Of a stretch of DNA of 64,000 bases, positions 1-7,974 are shown piece by piece; position 1 is the stretch's first letter, and the number at the start of each line of letters is the position of its first letter. This stretch comes from CAZISM01 sp964541895. GTDB taxonomy: Bacteria; Zhuqueibacterota; Zhuqueibacteria; Residuimicrobiales; Residuimicrobiaceae. The notes below the pieces were generated by a model, which was not told the origin of the DNA, did no database searches, and saw only the letters and a program-made list of their open reading frames with translations. The DNA is taken from the NCBI GenBank assembly GCA_964541895.1, contig CAZISM010000013.1:10919-74918 (forward strand), given 5' to 3'. The translations under genes and the position numbers were made by a program.

Positions 1-1
1 G

Positions 2-793
2 ATCAAGATCGCCGGGGCCATCGGTCGCACCCATCAGGCGGTGCAGGAGGCGCGGCTGGCCAGGGACCTGGGCTATCATGCGGTTTTGTTGAGCCTGGCG
101 GCGTTCAAGCAGGACAGCAACGAGACGGTGTTGCGCCATTGCCGGGAGGTGGCCAAGGCGATGCCGCTAGTTGGATTTTACCTGCAGCCGTCGGTAGGTG
201 GCCGTGTGCTCGACCGGGAGTTCTGGGAGGGGTTTGCCGAAATTGAAAACGTCGTCGCCATCAAGATCGCGCCGTTCAATACCTATCGCACGTTGGACGT
301 GCTCACCGGCGTGGCCCTTTCCGGCCGCAGCAAGGAGGTTGCGCTCTATACCGGCAACGACGATCACATTGTGCTGGACCTGATGACGCCGTTCTCCATC
401 GCTACGCCTTCCGGCAAGGTGAATTTGCGCATCGTCGGCGGCCTGCTGGGCCACTGGGCGGTCTGGGCGCATACGGCGGTGCGGCTGCTGGATAAAATCA
501 AGCGCTGGCGTCAGGGTGAGACCGCTCTCGCGCAGAGCCTTTTGACTCTGGCCGCCAAGGTTACCGACTGCAACGCCGCTTTCTTTGATGTCAGCCATGA
601 TTTTCGCGGCTGCATCGTTGGCTTGCACTATGTTCTTCAAAAACAAGGGATTTTGCGTTCCATCCATACGCTGGATCCGGCCATCACCCTGCAAAAGTCG
701 CAAAAGGCGGCCATCGACCGGGTGTATCGCCTCTATCCGGAGCTGGCGGATGATGATTTTGTGCAAAAGAATCTGGCCAAGTGGCTTTCCTGA
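2..793 (+). CDS. Dihydrodipicolinate synthase (DapA) family protein, 3' part
   Basis: The gene enters from the left edge, and 263 residues are visible in an open frame from base 2. The visible part looks like the second half of the DapA/N-acetylneuraminate lyase TIM barrel. A strand ending in a lysine (VVAIKIAP, Lys codon at 263-265) fits the Schiff-base lysine. Upstream of it VGFYLQPS resembles the YNxP strand of the family. Family members catalyse aldol condensation or cleavage with pyruvate, or dehydration and decarboxylation of sugar acids. The substrate cannot be read from this fragment, and the long C-terminal part suggests a divergent member rather than classical DapA. The first catalytic motifs lie outside the window. 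No other lysine gene is adjacent, so a biosynthetic role is not implied. Confidence 0.75.
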   Translation: MKIAGAIGRTHQAVQEARLARDLGYHAVLLSLAAFKQDSNETVLRHCREVAKAMPLVGFYLQPSVGGRVLDREFWEGFAEIENVVAIKIAPFNTYRTLDVLTGVALSGRSKEVALYTGNDDHIVLDLMTPFSIATPSGKVNLRIVGGLLGHWAVWAHTAVRLLDKIKRWRQGETALAQSLLTLAAKVTDCNAAFFDVSHDFRGCIVGLHYVLQKQGILRSIHTLDPAITLQKSQKAAIDRVYRLYPELADDDFVQKNLAKWLS

Positions 794-794
794 A

Positions 795-822
795 TTGAAT
801 TCAGAATAAATTTGCATATTTT
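795..822 (+). promoter_or_regulatory. Putative sigma70-type promoter for the glycosyltransferase gene
   Basis: TTGAAT at 795-800 and TATTTT at 817-822 are separated by 16 bp. They sit just after the stop codon of the preceding gene and about 40 bp before the start at 864. Prediction by eye only. Confidence 0.35.
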
Positions 823-863
823 GACCTTTTTTTGTAAGTTAAACGTTCATTTTTGCTAATGGA

Positions 864-2957
864 ATGAAGCCGCCGATCACTCTCAGCATTGTTATTGTCA
901 ACTATAACGTACGCGAATTCCTGGAACAGGCGCTGAGCTCTTTGCAGGCCGCTCTGACCGGTCTGAGCCATGAGGTATGGGTGGTGGATAATGCGTCCAC
1001 CGACGGCAGTGTGGAATGGCTTCGTTCCCATTATCCCCAGGTGCGCCTGATCGCGAACACGGTCAACGTCGGCTTTGCCCGTGCCAACAACCAGGCCCTG
1101 GCCGCGTGCCAGGGACAATTTATCTGTCTGTTGAATCCGGACACGATCGTCCAGGAGAACACCTTCAGCTCACTGCTGGCGTTTTTCGCAGCACATCCGC
1201 AGGCCGGAGCCGTGGGCTGCAAGGTGCTGAATCCGGACGGCTCTCTGCAGCTGGCGTGCCGACGCAGTTTTCCGACGCCGTGGGTTGCGCTGACCAAAAT
1301 CATCGGTCTGGCCGCCCTCTTTCCCCGCAGCCGGATATTCGGCCGCTACAATCTGACATTTTTGGATCCGGAGCAGAGCGCTGAGGTAGAAGCCATTTCC
1401 GGTTCCTTTATGCTCATTCGCCGTGAAGCCGTGCAACAGGTGGGTTTTCTCGACGAAGCGTTTTTTATGTATGGTGAGGATCTGGATTACTGCTTTCGCA
1501 TCCGCGAGGCCGGTTGGCAGATCCACTATGTTCCGCATACGCGCATCATCCATTTTAAGGGCGAAAGCTCCAAAAAGAGTCCGTTCGAGCAGCGGCGTCT
1601 GTTTTATGAAGCGATGCGGCTCTTTGTGCACAAGCATTTCAGCAAAGGCAAGGCCCTGGTGCCGATGTGGTTCCTGCTGGTGGCCATACAGCTGCGGGCC
1701 GTGCTCTCTTTTTTTTCTTCCATCCTGTCGCTGATGGTGCTGCCGGCTGTGGATGTGGCCATGCTTTCGATCTCGCTGGCGGCGGCGGTGTACATTCGCT
1801 TTGAACCGCGTTTCCCCTGGCGCGATTTTATGGTGGTGCATCTGCTTTACAGCGCCATCTGGCTGACGCTGCTGTCATGGCGCGGCGTCTACAAGCAGCA
1901 AAAGTTCGGCATCATGGCCACAGGATCCGCCCTGGTGATGGGATGGATCATCAACAGCGCCATAACCTTTTTTCTGAAAGAGATCGGTTTTTCCAGGCTG
2001 GTGGTGCTGTATGCCGGATTGTTCAATCTGCTGTTGGTTCCGGGATGGCGGCTATTGCTCAGAGCCGCCGCTTATGTCAACTATCGCCATTTGCAGGGTT
2101 CGTGGGGCGGCCGGCTGCTGCATCCGCGCGCTGTGCTGGTGATGGACAGCCATGCCGGCGATAAAACGCTGCAGCGGTTGCGCATGCGGCTGGAGGGTCA
2201 TTTCACCCTGGTGGGGATTGTGCTGGTGGATCGGATCGAAACCGTCGCCAGCATCCGCGGCGTGCCGGTGCTGGGCTCCATCGATCAGATCGAAGAGGTA
2301 ATCCTGCAGACGCGCGTTCAGGAGGTCATTTTCGCCACGGAGCGCATTGCCAACTATCAGATCCTGTCCATTATCGCCACCGGCCATGGCCGGCCCGTTT
2401 CCTTCAAGTGGATTCCGCGCGCCATGGACGTCATCATCGGCAAGGCGACGGTGGATTATGTGGACGAGGTGCCGTTCCTGGAGATCGATGACCGGCTGCA
2501 CCACAAAGCCAGCCGCATGCTGAAACGAAGTCTGGATGTAGTTCTCGCGTCGGCGTTGCTGATACTGAATCTGCCGGTCATGGTGTGGTGCCATCTGCTG
2601 CGCCGTCTGGCTGTACAACAGATTCGATACATCGGCCGCGACAGCCGTCCGTTCGTACAGCGACAGTTTGCCGCTGCCGGCGGCCGCGTCCGCTGGTATC
2701 ACCGTTCGCTGCAGTGGTGGCCGATTTTGACCGGCCACATGAGCATGGTCGGCGTGCACCCGCAGCCCTATGAAGCACCCGCGGCCAAGGCGCCGCTGTT
2801 CAAGCCGGGCTGGACCGGCCTGGAGCGGCTGCAGGCGAATCTGGAGTTGACGGATGACGATCGCGAACGGTTGCATCTGCACTATATGAAAAATTACTCC
2901 CTGTGGCTGGACCTGGAAATCATGGTCCGCACCATCATTTCAAACCTGAAGAGATGA
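864..2957 (+). CDS. GT2 glycosyltransferase fused to a degenerate polyprenyl-phosphate sugar transferase
   Basis: A 697-residue protein with two parts. Residues 1-250 are a family 2 glycosyltransferase of the rhamnosyltransferase (WbbL-like) type, with SIVIVNYN, VVDNASTDGS, NPDT at 91-94 (nucleotide-sugar/metal site) and an EDLDYCFR motif near 207. Residues about 265-400 form several membrane segments. Residues about 425-540 resemble the nucleotide-binding-like middle domain of WcaJ/WbaP-type transferases. The C-terminal part begins with KRSLDVVLASA and contains a GHMSMVGVHPQP stretch like GDMSLVGPRP of bacterial sugar transferases. The catalytic Asp-Glu segment (usually DELPQ) is replaced by SLQWWP, so this half is probably inactive. 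The likely role is surface polysaccharide or O-antigen assembly at the inner membrane. It ends 1 bp before accA. Confidence 0.8.
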   Translation: MKPPITLSIVIVNYNVREFLEQALSSLQAALTGLSHEVWVVDNASTDGSVEWLRSHYPQVRLIANTVNVGFARANNQALAACQGQFICLLNPDTIVQENTFSSLLAFFAAHPQAGAVGCKVLNPDGSLQLACRRSFPTPWVALTKIIGLAALFPRSRIFGRYNLTFLDPEQSAEVEAISGSFMLIRREAVQQVGFLDEAFFMYGEDLDYCFRIREAGWQIHYVPHTRIIHFKGESSKKSPFEQRRLFYEAMRLFVHKHFSKGKALVPMWFLLVAIQLRAVLSFFSSILSLMVLPAVDVAMLSISLAAAVYIRFEPRFPWRDFMVVHLLYSAIWLTLLSWRGVYKQQKFGIMATGSALVMGWIINSAITFFLKEIGFSRLVVLYAGLFNLLLVPGWRLLLRAAAYVNYRHLQGSWGGRLLHPRAVLVMDSHAGDKTLQRLRMRLEGHFTLVGIVLVDRIETVASIRGVPVLGSIDQIEEVILQTRVQEVIFATERIANYQILSIIATGHGRPVSFKWIPRAMDVIIGKATVDYVDEVPFLEIDDRLHHKASRMLKRSLDVVLASALLILNLPVMVWCHLLRRLAVQQIRYIGRDSRPFVQRQFAAAGGRVRWYHRSLQWWPILTGHMSMVGVHPQPYEAPAAKAPLFKPGWTGLERLQANLELTDDDRERLHLHYMKNYSLWLDLEIMVRTIISNLKR

Positions 2958-2958
2958 T

Positions 2959-3915
2959 ATGAATCAGTTCGTACTGGATTTTGAAAAGCCGATCGCCGAA
3001 ATCGAACGCCGCATCGCCGAGTTGCGCGACTATTCGGTGCGCGAAGATTTTGCCATGCACAAAGAGATCGAAAAGCTGGAAGACAAGGCGCGTAAACTCC
3101 GTCTGCAGATTTACTCCAAACTCAGCCGCTGGCAGCGGGTGCAATTGGCGCGTCATCCCAATCGGCCCTATACGCTGGATTACATCGGACGTATCCTGAC
3201 CGATTTCATCGAACTGCATGGCGACCGGGCTTTCGGCGACGATCCGGCGATCGTGGCCGGTCTGGGCAAACTGGACGGTCAGCCGGTGGCGCTGATGGGC
3301 CATCAAAAGGCGCGCGACACCAAGGAAAAAATACGCCGCAATTTCGGCATGCCCAATCCGGAAGGTTATCGCAAGGCGTTGCGGATCATGAAGCTGGCCG
3401 GACGTTTCAACCGTCCCATCGTCTGCCTGCTGGATACGCCGGGCGCCTATCCGGGCATCGGCGCCGAAGAACGCGGTCAGGCAGAGGCCATCGCGCGTAA
3501 CCTCTTTGAAATGGCCCATCTGCCGGTGCCCATCGTCGTCGTCGTCATCGGCGAAGGCGCCAGCGGCGGTGCCCTCGGCATCGGCGTCGGCGACCGGATT
3601 CTGATGATGGAAAACACCTGGTACTCGGTGATCTCGCCGGAAGGGTGTGCGGCCATTCTCTACCGTGACGCCGCCAATGCGCCCCATGCCGCAGAAGCCA
3701 TGCGCGTCACACCGAACGATCTGCTCGAAATGAAGGTGATCGACAAGATCATCAAAGAACCGGTTGGCGGGGCGCACAACAATTGGGACGAAGCCGCTCT
3801 ATTGCTGAAAGAGGCGATCAAAGCGGAATTGGCCGAACTGGCGAAATATCCGGCCGACAAACTCATCAGTCGGCGAGTGGACAAATTCGGCCAGATGGGC
3901 GTATGGATCGAGTGA
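2959..3915 (+). CDS. accA: Acetyl-CoA carboxylase carboxyltransferase subunit alpha
   Basis: A 318-residue protein of normal family length. It has the N-terminal helical region (EIERRIAELRDYS, then a coiled coil) followed by the carboxyltransferase domain. Recognisable family segments are RPYTLDYI, FIELHGDRAFGDDPAIV, GHQKARDTKEKIRRNFGMP, DTPGAYPGIGAEERGQ, GEGASGGALGIGVGDR and YSVISPEGCAAILYRD. Together with AccD it moves the carboxyl group from biotin on BCCP to acetyl-CoA, giving malonyl-CoA for fatty acid synthesis. accD is not in the window. The start lies 1 bp after the glycosyltransferase stop, so translation is probably coupled. The C-terminus overlaps the start of the next gene by 13 bp. 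Confidence 0.97.
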   Translation: MNQFVLDFEKPIAEIERRIAELRDYSVREDFAMHKEIEKLEDKARKLRLQIYSKLSRWQRVQLARHPNRPYTLDYIGRILTDFIELHGDRAFGDDPAIVAGLGKLDGQPVALMGHQKARDTKEKIRRNFGMPNPEGYRKALRIMKLAGRFNRPIVCLLDTPGAYPGIGAEERGQAEAIARNLFEMAHLPVPIVVVVIGEGASGGALGIGVGDRILMMENTWYSVISPEGCAAILYRDAANAPHAAEAMRVTPNDLLEMKVIDKIIKEPVGGAHNNWDEAALLLKEAIKAELAELAKYPADKLISRRVDKFGQMGVWIE

Positions 3916-5195
3916 ACGCCGGCGGTACGTCCGCTACCTTTCCGGGCAATCGCTCGCGCCATCTGGAAGCTCTGGTCGAAGCCAGCAAGTTGCTCAACAG
4001 CACGCTGGATCTGGAGCAACTGCTCGAGATCATCCTCGACATCGCCACCCGCAACACCCAAGCCCAGACCGGCACCATTTATGTGCTGGATCACGCCGGC
4101 CAAACGCTCTGGTCGCGGGTGACCGATTATCAACAGAAAAAAAGCCTGCACCTCCCTCTGGGCAAGGGCATTGCCGGGCATGTGGCGCTTACGGGTGAAA
4201 CGGTCAATATCACCGACGCCTACCAGAATCCCCATTTTGCCGCCGAATTTGACGTTCAGAGCGGTTTTCACACACGCAGCATGTTGTGCATGCCGATGCG
4301 GGACGGCCAGGGCCATATTGTCGGTGTGTTCCAGCTGATCAACAAGCAGAGCGGCGAGTTCTCCGGCCAGGACATGGAATTTCTGCAGGACCTTTCCATT
4401 CATGCCACCCTGGCCATTCGCCAGGCGGAATGGCATCGCGAGGCCATGGAAAAGAGAACCATGGAAACCGAAATGGGCATCGCCCGCGAAATCCAGAGCC
4501 ATCTCCTACCCGGCCGATGTCCGGTCGTTGACGGCTGGGATCTGGCAGCGTTTTGCAAATCCTGCCAGGCGGTCGGCGGCGATTATTATGATGCGTTCGT
4601 GTACCAGGAGCGGCTCATCATCGTCATCGGCGATGTCGCCGGCAAAGGCGTGGCCGCCGCCCTGTTGATGGCCGGTGTCCATGCGGCGCTGCATGCGCCG
4701 TTCATGATAAATGTCAGCTTGACCCCGTCCGAGCGCATCGTATATATCAACCAGTTTGTTCGCCATTCGGCGCCCCATAGCCGCTTTGTCACCTTTTTTT
4801 ATGCCGAGGTGGATCCGGCCACCGGCTCGATCTCGTACGTCAACGCAGGCCACAATCCGCCGTTTGCCCTGCTGCCGGATGGTACTCTGGCCGTGTTGCC
4901 CAGAGGCGGCTTGCCGCTGGGCGTGCAGGCGCACGGCCTTTTCCAGGCTGCAGACATGACCCTGCAGCCCGGCCAGGCGCTGGTGCTGTACACCGATGGA
5001 ATTTCTGAAGCGATGAACGCGGAACAGGAAGAATTCGGCGAAGCTCGTCTCCTGGCCACCGTCCGTTCCGTGGCGGCGGGGAGCGCTCAGGACATGGTGG
5101 ACACCTTGCTGCAGAAGGTGGAGGAGTTTCGCGGCGCGGCGGCGCCCAACGACGACCAGACGTTGCTGGTGATCAAGCGACGATCTTTTTCTTGA
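3903..5195 (+). CDS. GAF domain PP2C-type (RsbU/SpoIIE) phosphatase
   Basis: I place the start at ATG 3903, overlapping the accA end by 13 bp; the frame stays open further upstream inside accA. The 430-residue product has a GAF domain at about 20-165, a short linker helix with the EMGIAREIQSHLLP signature and a PP2C_SIG phosphatase domain at about 225-428. The metal-binding motifs are intact: GGDYYD, GDVAGKG, YTDG and NDDQT. Such proteins dephosphorylate STAS-domain anti-sigma antagonists in partner-switching pathways. The GAF domain is the likely signal input. No STAS or anti-sigma gene is adjacent; the nearest are at 31.4-32.3 kb. Confidence 0.9.
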   Translation: MDRVNAGGTSATFPGNRSRHLEALVEASKLLNSTLDLEQLLEIILDIATRNTQAQTGTIYVLDHAGQTLWSRVTDYQQKKSLHLPLGKGIAGHVALTGETVNITDAYQNPHFAAEFDVQSGFHTRSMLCMPMRDGQGHIVGVFQLINKQSGEFSGQDMEFLQDLSIHATLAIRQAEWHREAMEKRTMETEMGIAREIQSHLLPGRCPVVDGWDLAAFCKSCQAVGGDYYDAFVYQERLIIVIGDVAGKGVAAALLMAGVHAALHAPFMINVSLTPSERIVYINQFVRHSAPHSRFVTFFYAEVDPATGSISYVNAGHNPPFALLPDGTLAVLPRGGLPLGVQAHGLFQAADMTLQPGQALVLYTDGISEAMNAEQEEFGEARLLATVRSVAAGSAQDMVDTLLQKVEEFRGAAAPNDDQTLLVIKRRSFS

Positions 5196-5220
5196 GAGTT
5201 GATGAAAAATTTGTTATCTT
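5192..5220 (+). promoter_or_regulatory. Putative sigma70-type promoter for the Trm112-like gene
   Basis: TTGAGA at 5192-5197 and TATCTT at 5215-5220 are separated by 17 bp, overlapping the end of the phosphatase gene. A good Shine-Dalgarno (AGGAG at 5241-5245) precedes the start at 5252. Confidence 0.45.
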
Positions 5221-5251
5221 TAGTAACATTGGAAACTGCTAGGAGACACAT

Positions 5252-5506
5252 ATGGTCAGTAAAGAGTTGTTGGAGATTTTGGCATGTCCGTCCTGCAAAG
5301 GCGACCTGATCTATGACGAAAAAGCCGATACCTTGACCTGCAGGGGCCGCCATTGCCCGAGTTGCGGCATGCCCGTGGACGGCCAGGGCGTCTGCAGCGA
5401 TGCCGAGTGCGGTAAAACCTCTTCAGAATGGGTGGGGCTGGAATATCGCGTTGAAGACGACATTCCGATCATGCTCATCTACGAAGCGAAGAAACTCCCG
5501 CTCTAG
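5252..5506 (+). CDS. Trm112-family small zinc protein with an extra cysteine-rich insert
   Basis: An 84-residue protein. The N-terminus (LLEILACPSCKGDLIYDE) and C-terminus (DIPIMLIYEAKKL) match the Trm112p-like/YcaR family, which is usually about 60 residues in bacteria. Between these halves is an insert with five more cysteines (C30, C35, C38, C48, C53) besides C12 and C15. It contains a second CPSC knuckle followed by a Cys-x4-Cys pair. This could form a second zinc site. Trm112 proteins act as zinc-binding partners of methyltransferases or accompany lipid A genes in bacteria; no partner is identifiable here. The gene has its own promoter-like sequence and stands alone. Confidence 0.75.
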   Translation: MVSKELLEILACPSCKGDLIYDEKADTLTCRGRHCPSCGMPVDGQGVCSDAECGKTSSEWVGLEYRVEDDIPIMLIYEAKKLPL

Positions 5507-5580
5507 CTCTTTCAGCTCGTTCTGGTGTTCGCGGCTGCGCTCCATTGATCACTCCGCTGGAACTGTCTCGTGTAATTGCA

Positions 5581-5625
5581 ATAATATCATGTAAATAAAT
5601 ATTGCGCGCCTGCGCGTGATATTAT
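5581..5625. repeat. AT-rich inverted repeat with GC-rich centre
   Basis: ATAATATCA at 5581-5589 is the exact reverse complement of TGATATTAT at 5617-5625. The spacer holds a GCGCGCCTGCGCG core. It lies in the 206-bp gap between the Trm112-like and HNH genes. No T-run follows, so it is not a typical terminator; it could be an operator or an RNA hairpin. Confidence 0.4.
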
Positions 5626-5712
5626 TTTACGTACCAGAAAAGCCTTGCTTCTTTTGGAAATTACCTATATATTAATCGATAAATTATTTTGAAGTAAAGG
5701 CACGGCTCTGCC

Positions 5713-6216
5713 ATGCTGAACGCCAAGGTCCTATTGCTCAATCAAAATTATGAGCCCCTGACCGTGGTCAGTGCGCGCAAGGCGATTGTGCTCGAGTTCG
5801 CGGAAAAGGTTGAGGTTGTAGAACATCGAGAGAGCTGGATTCATTCGCAGCACCTTCGTCATCCTGTGCCGAGCATTGTTCGGCTGCGCCGTTTTGTGCA
5901 CATTCCGCACAAGCGGGTGGAGCTGACGCGTCGCAACATCTTCCGGCGGGACAGTTTTCGCTGCCAGTATTGTGCCACCATGAAAGGCCCTTTTACGATC
6001 GATCATGTGCTGCCCAAGACGCGGGGCGGCGGCGACACGTGGGAAAATCTGGTGTGTGCGTGCATCGCCTGTAACAGTCGCAAAGGAAACCGAACCCCGG
6101 AACAGGCCAATATCAGACTGATCCGGTTGCCGCGGCGGCCCAGCCACCTCTTTTTTATCCAGTATTTCATCGGCATTCAGGAGGAGGGCTGGAAGCCTTA
6201 CCTCTTTATGAATTGA
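5713..6216 (+). CDS. HNH endonuclease family protein
   Basis: A 167-residue protein with a C-terminal HNH/zinc domain: C84-x2-C87, the core D97-H98, N112 and C117-x2-C120. This is the arrangement of the common bacterial HNH protein with a VLLLNQNYEPL N-terminus. These stand-alone proteins are widespread in chromosomes of many phyla. Their cellular role is not established, although nuclease activity is expected from the intact motif. The gene is monocistronic, preceded by an AT-rich gap and followed 68 bp later by scpA. There is no sign of mobility such as an intron or intein context. Confidence 0.88.
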   Translation: MLNAKVLLLNQNYEPLTVVSARKAIVLEFAEKVEVVEHRESWIHSQHLRHPVPSIVRLRRFVHIPHKRVELTRRNIFRRDSFRCQYCATMKGPFTIDHVLPKTRGGGDTWENLVCACIACNSRKGNRTPEQANIRLIRLPRRPSHLFFIQYFIGIQEEGWKPYLFMN

Positions 6217-6284
6217 ATTCCCGATATTTTTTTAGTGCTGAATTACGAGGGCCGTGCTGCAAACGGCCTTCATCGTGTTAAGGT

Positions 6285-7004
6285 ATGCCATATAAAATAA
6301 AACTTGAAGCCTTTGAAGGGCCGCTGGATCTCTTGCTGTTCCTGATCAAAAAGGAAGAGATCGACATATACGATATCCCCATCGCCAAGATCACGGAGCA
6401 GTTTCTGGCGTACGTGGAAATCATTCAGCTGCTGGATCTGGAAGCCGCCAGTGATTTTATTCTCATGGCCGCAACGCTGATGCGCATCAAGGCGCAGTTG
6501 CTGCTGCCGAGAATGAGCGAGGGCGAAGAGGAAGAAGAGTTCGGCGATCCCCGGCAGGAGCTGGTGCAGCGGCTGCTGGAATACAAGCGTTTCAAGGAAG
6601 TGGCGGAAGACCTGGCCGTCAAGGAAGACGTGGCCGCCAGGCTCTATCCGCGCGGCAGTTTCAAGTTCGAAGAGGGCTGGGATGAGGAGATGTTAACCTC
6701 GTCCGAGGTGTCGCTGTTCGATCTCGTGGCCGCTTTTCGTTCCATGGTGGATCGGGCCCCCAAGATCACGGTGCATCAGGTGCAGTTGATCACCGTCACC
6801 CTGGAGGAACGCATCAGCTATGTGGAACGGGTGGTGTACGAGCGCATCGAAGTACGGTTCCATGAGCTCTTTCTGGACGGCGAAGACAAAATCGTCTGGA
6901 TCGTAACGTTTATCGCCATCCTGGAACTGATACGCAGCAGAACCATCTCCGCCCGGCAGGATGAACCCTTTGCAGAAATTTATTTGACCAAAGCGGATGA
7001 ATAA
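6285..7004 (+). CDS. scpA: Segregation and condensation protein A
   Basis: A 239-residue kleisin of normal length. The N-terminal signature YKIKLEAFEGPLDLLLFLI and the following IDIYDIPIAKITEQFL are typical. The middle is acidic and the C-terminus is a winged-helix region (LEERISYVERVVYERIEVRF). ScpA bridges the Smc heads and, with ScpB, forms the condensin complex that compacts and separates sister chromosomes. It overlaps scpB by 8 bp. No smc gene is in the window. Confidence 0.95.
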   Translation: MPYKIKLEAFEGPLDLLLFLIKKEEIDIYDIPIAKITEQFLAYVEIIQLLDLEAASDFILMAATLMRIKAQLLLPRMSEGEEEEEFGDPRQELVQRLLEYKRFKEVAEDLAVKEDVAARLYPRGSFKFEEGWDEEMLTSSEVSLFDLVAAFRSMVDRAPKITVHQVQLITVTLEERISYVERVVYERIEVRFHELFLDGEDKIVWIVTFIAILELIRSRTISARQDEPFAEIYLTKADE

Positions 7005-7974
7005 GGAAAAAATGAAATCGGTTGTCGAGGCCATGATTTTCGCCTCGGATACCCCGTTGACCATTCATCAGATGGTCTCGGTGCTGGAGACTTTTGAAAA
7101 GCCCGATATCGAAGAAGCGATCGCACAGATCACGCTCGAGCTGGAACCACGCGCCTTCACGCTGAAACGGGTGAGCGGCGGCTATCAGTTCGCCACCAGG
7201 CCGGAATACAGCCGCTGGATCAAAAAGATGTATCAGGGCAAGGAGCGCAACCGCCTGACCCGCGCCGCCCTGGAGACGCTGGCGATCATCGCCTTCAAAC
7301 AGCCGATCTCGCGCGTCGAGGTGTCGGCGATCCGCGGCGTCAACTCGGATGCGGTGATCAAGGGGCTGCTGGAACGCAAGCTGGTCACCATCACCGGACG
7401 CGGTGAGGGCCAGGGCCGGGCGCTGTTGTTCAACACCACCCCGGAATTTCTGCAGTATTTCAGCTTGAACGATATCACCGATCTGCCCAAACCGAAAGAG
7501 ATCGAAGAATTGCTGGCGGCCGGCGAAGCGGCAAAAATCATGAGCGAACTGGAAGAAGCCGGCATGGAGAAAGAAGCCGGTATTCGCGAAGAAGAAGAGC
7601 GCCCGGCGCTCAGCGAAGAAGAGTTTCTTGCCAGTCGCGAACCAGCCAATGAAATTGATATCACCGTGCCGCCGGTTGAACCGGCGAGCACTGAGGCGGA
7701 AGCGGTGGAAACCGTTTCCGAAGCGACCGTAGATGAAATATTGGCGGCGGAGCCGGCGTTGTCTGCTGAACAGCTGGAAGCCGAGATGCCGTCGGATGAG
7801 GCGTTTCTGGCCGGCGAATCGTTCGAGCCCGAACCGCTCGATCCGATCGAATCGCTGCCGATAACAGCAGAAACAGAAACCGATGTAGCGGTGCCTGCTG
7901 ACAGCGAGTCTTTTTCCGGCGAACCGGGTGCAGCAGAAGAGGATAAAAAAGAGCCTGATGATCCGCATCAATAG
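6997..7974 (+). CDS. scpB: Segregation and condensation protein B with long acidic tail
   Basis: A 325-residue protein. Residues 1-175 hold the two winged-helix domains of ScpB, with VEAMIFASDTPL, the RVSGGYQFATRPEY segment, ALETLAIIAFKQPISR and IRGVNSDAVIKGLLERKLV. The rest, about 150 residues, is very rich in Glu, Ala, Pro and Ser and looks disordered. ScpB is usually near 200 residues, so this tail is unusual. ScpB binds ScpA and modulates Smc loading. The start overlaps scpA, and the 3' end overlaps the pseudouridine synthase start at 7958 by 17 bp. Confidence 0.94.
   Translation: MNKEKMKSVVEAMIFASDTPLTIHQMVSVLETFEKPDIEEAIAQITLELEPRAFTLKRVSGGYQFATRPEYSRWIKKMYQGKERNRLTRAALETLAIIAFKQPISRVEVSAIRGVNSDAVIKGLLERKLVTITGRGEGQGRALLFNTTPEFLQYFSLNDITDLPKPKEIEELLAAGEAAKIMSELEEAGMEKEAGIREEEERPALSEEEFLASREPANEIDITVPPVEPASTEAEAVETVSEATVDEILAAEPALSAEQLEAEMPSDEAFLAGESFEPEPLDPIESLPITAETETDVAVPADSESFSGEPGAAEEDKKEPDDPHQ

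Noticed and set aside
3783..3902. Longer start for the GAF phosphatase inside accA.
   Set aside because: The added 40 residues overlap conserved accA sequence in another frame and do not belong to the GAF fold; ATG 3903 fits the usual coupling.
5581..5625. Inverted repeat ahead of the HNH gene considered as terminator or as mobile-element end.
   Set aside because: No T-run follows, and no target-site duplication or transposase is present; it is listed only as a repeat.
5713..6216. HNH protein as part of a defence system.
   Set aside because: It is the common stand-alone chromosomal type, lies next to scpA and has no methylase, helicase or toxin-antitoxin neighbours.
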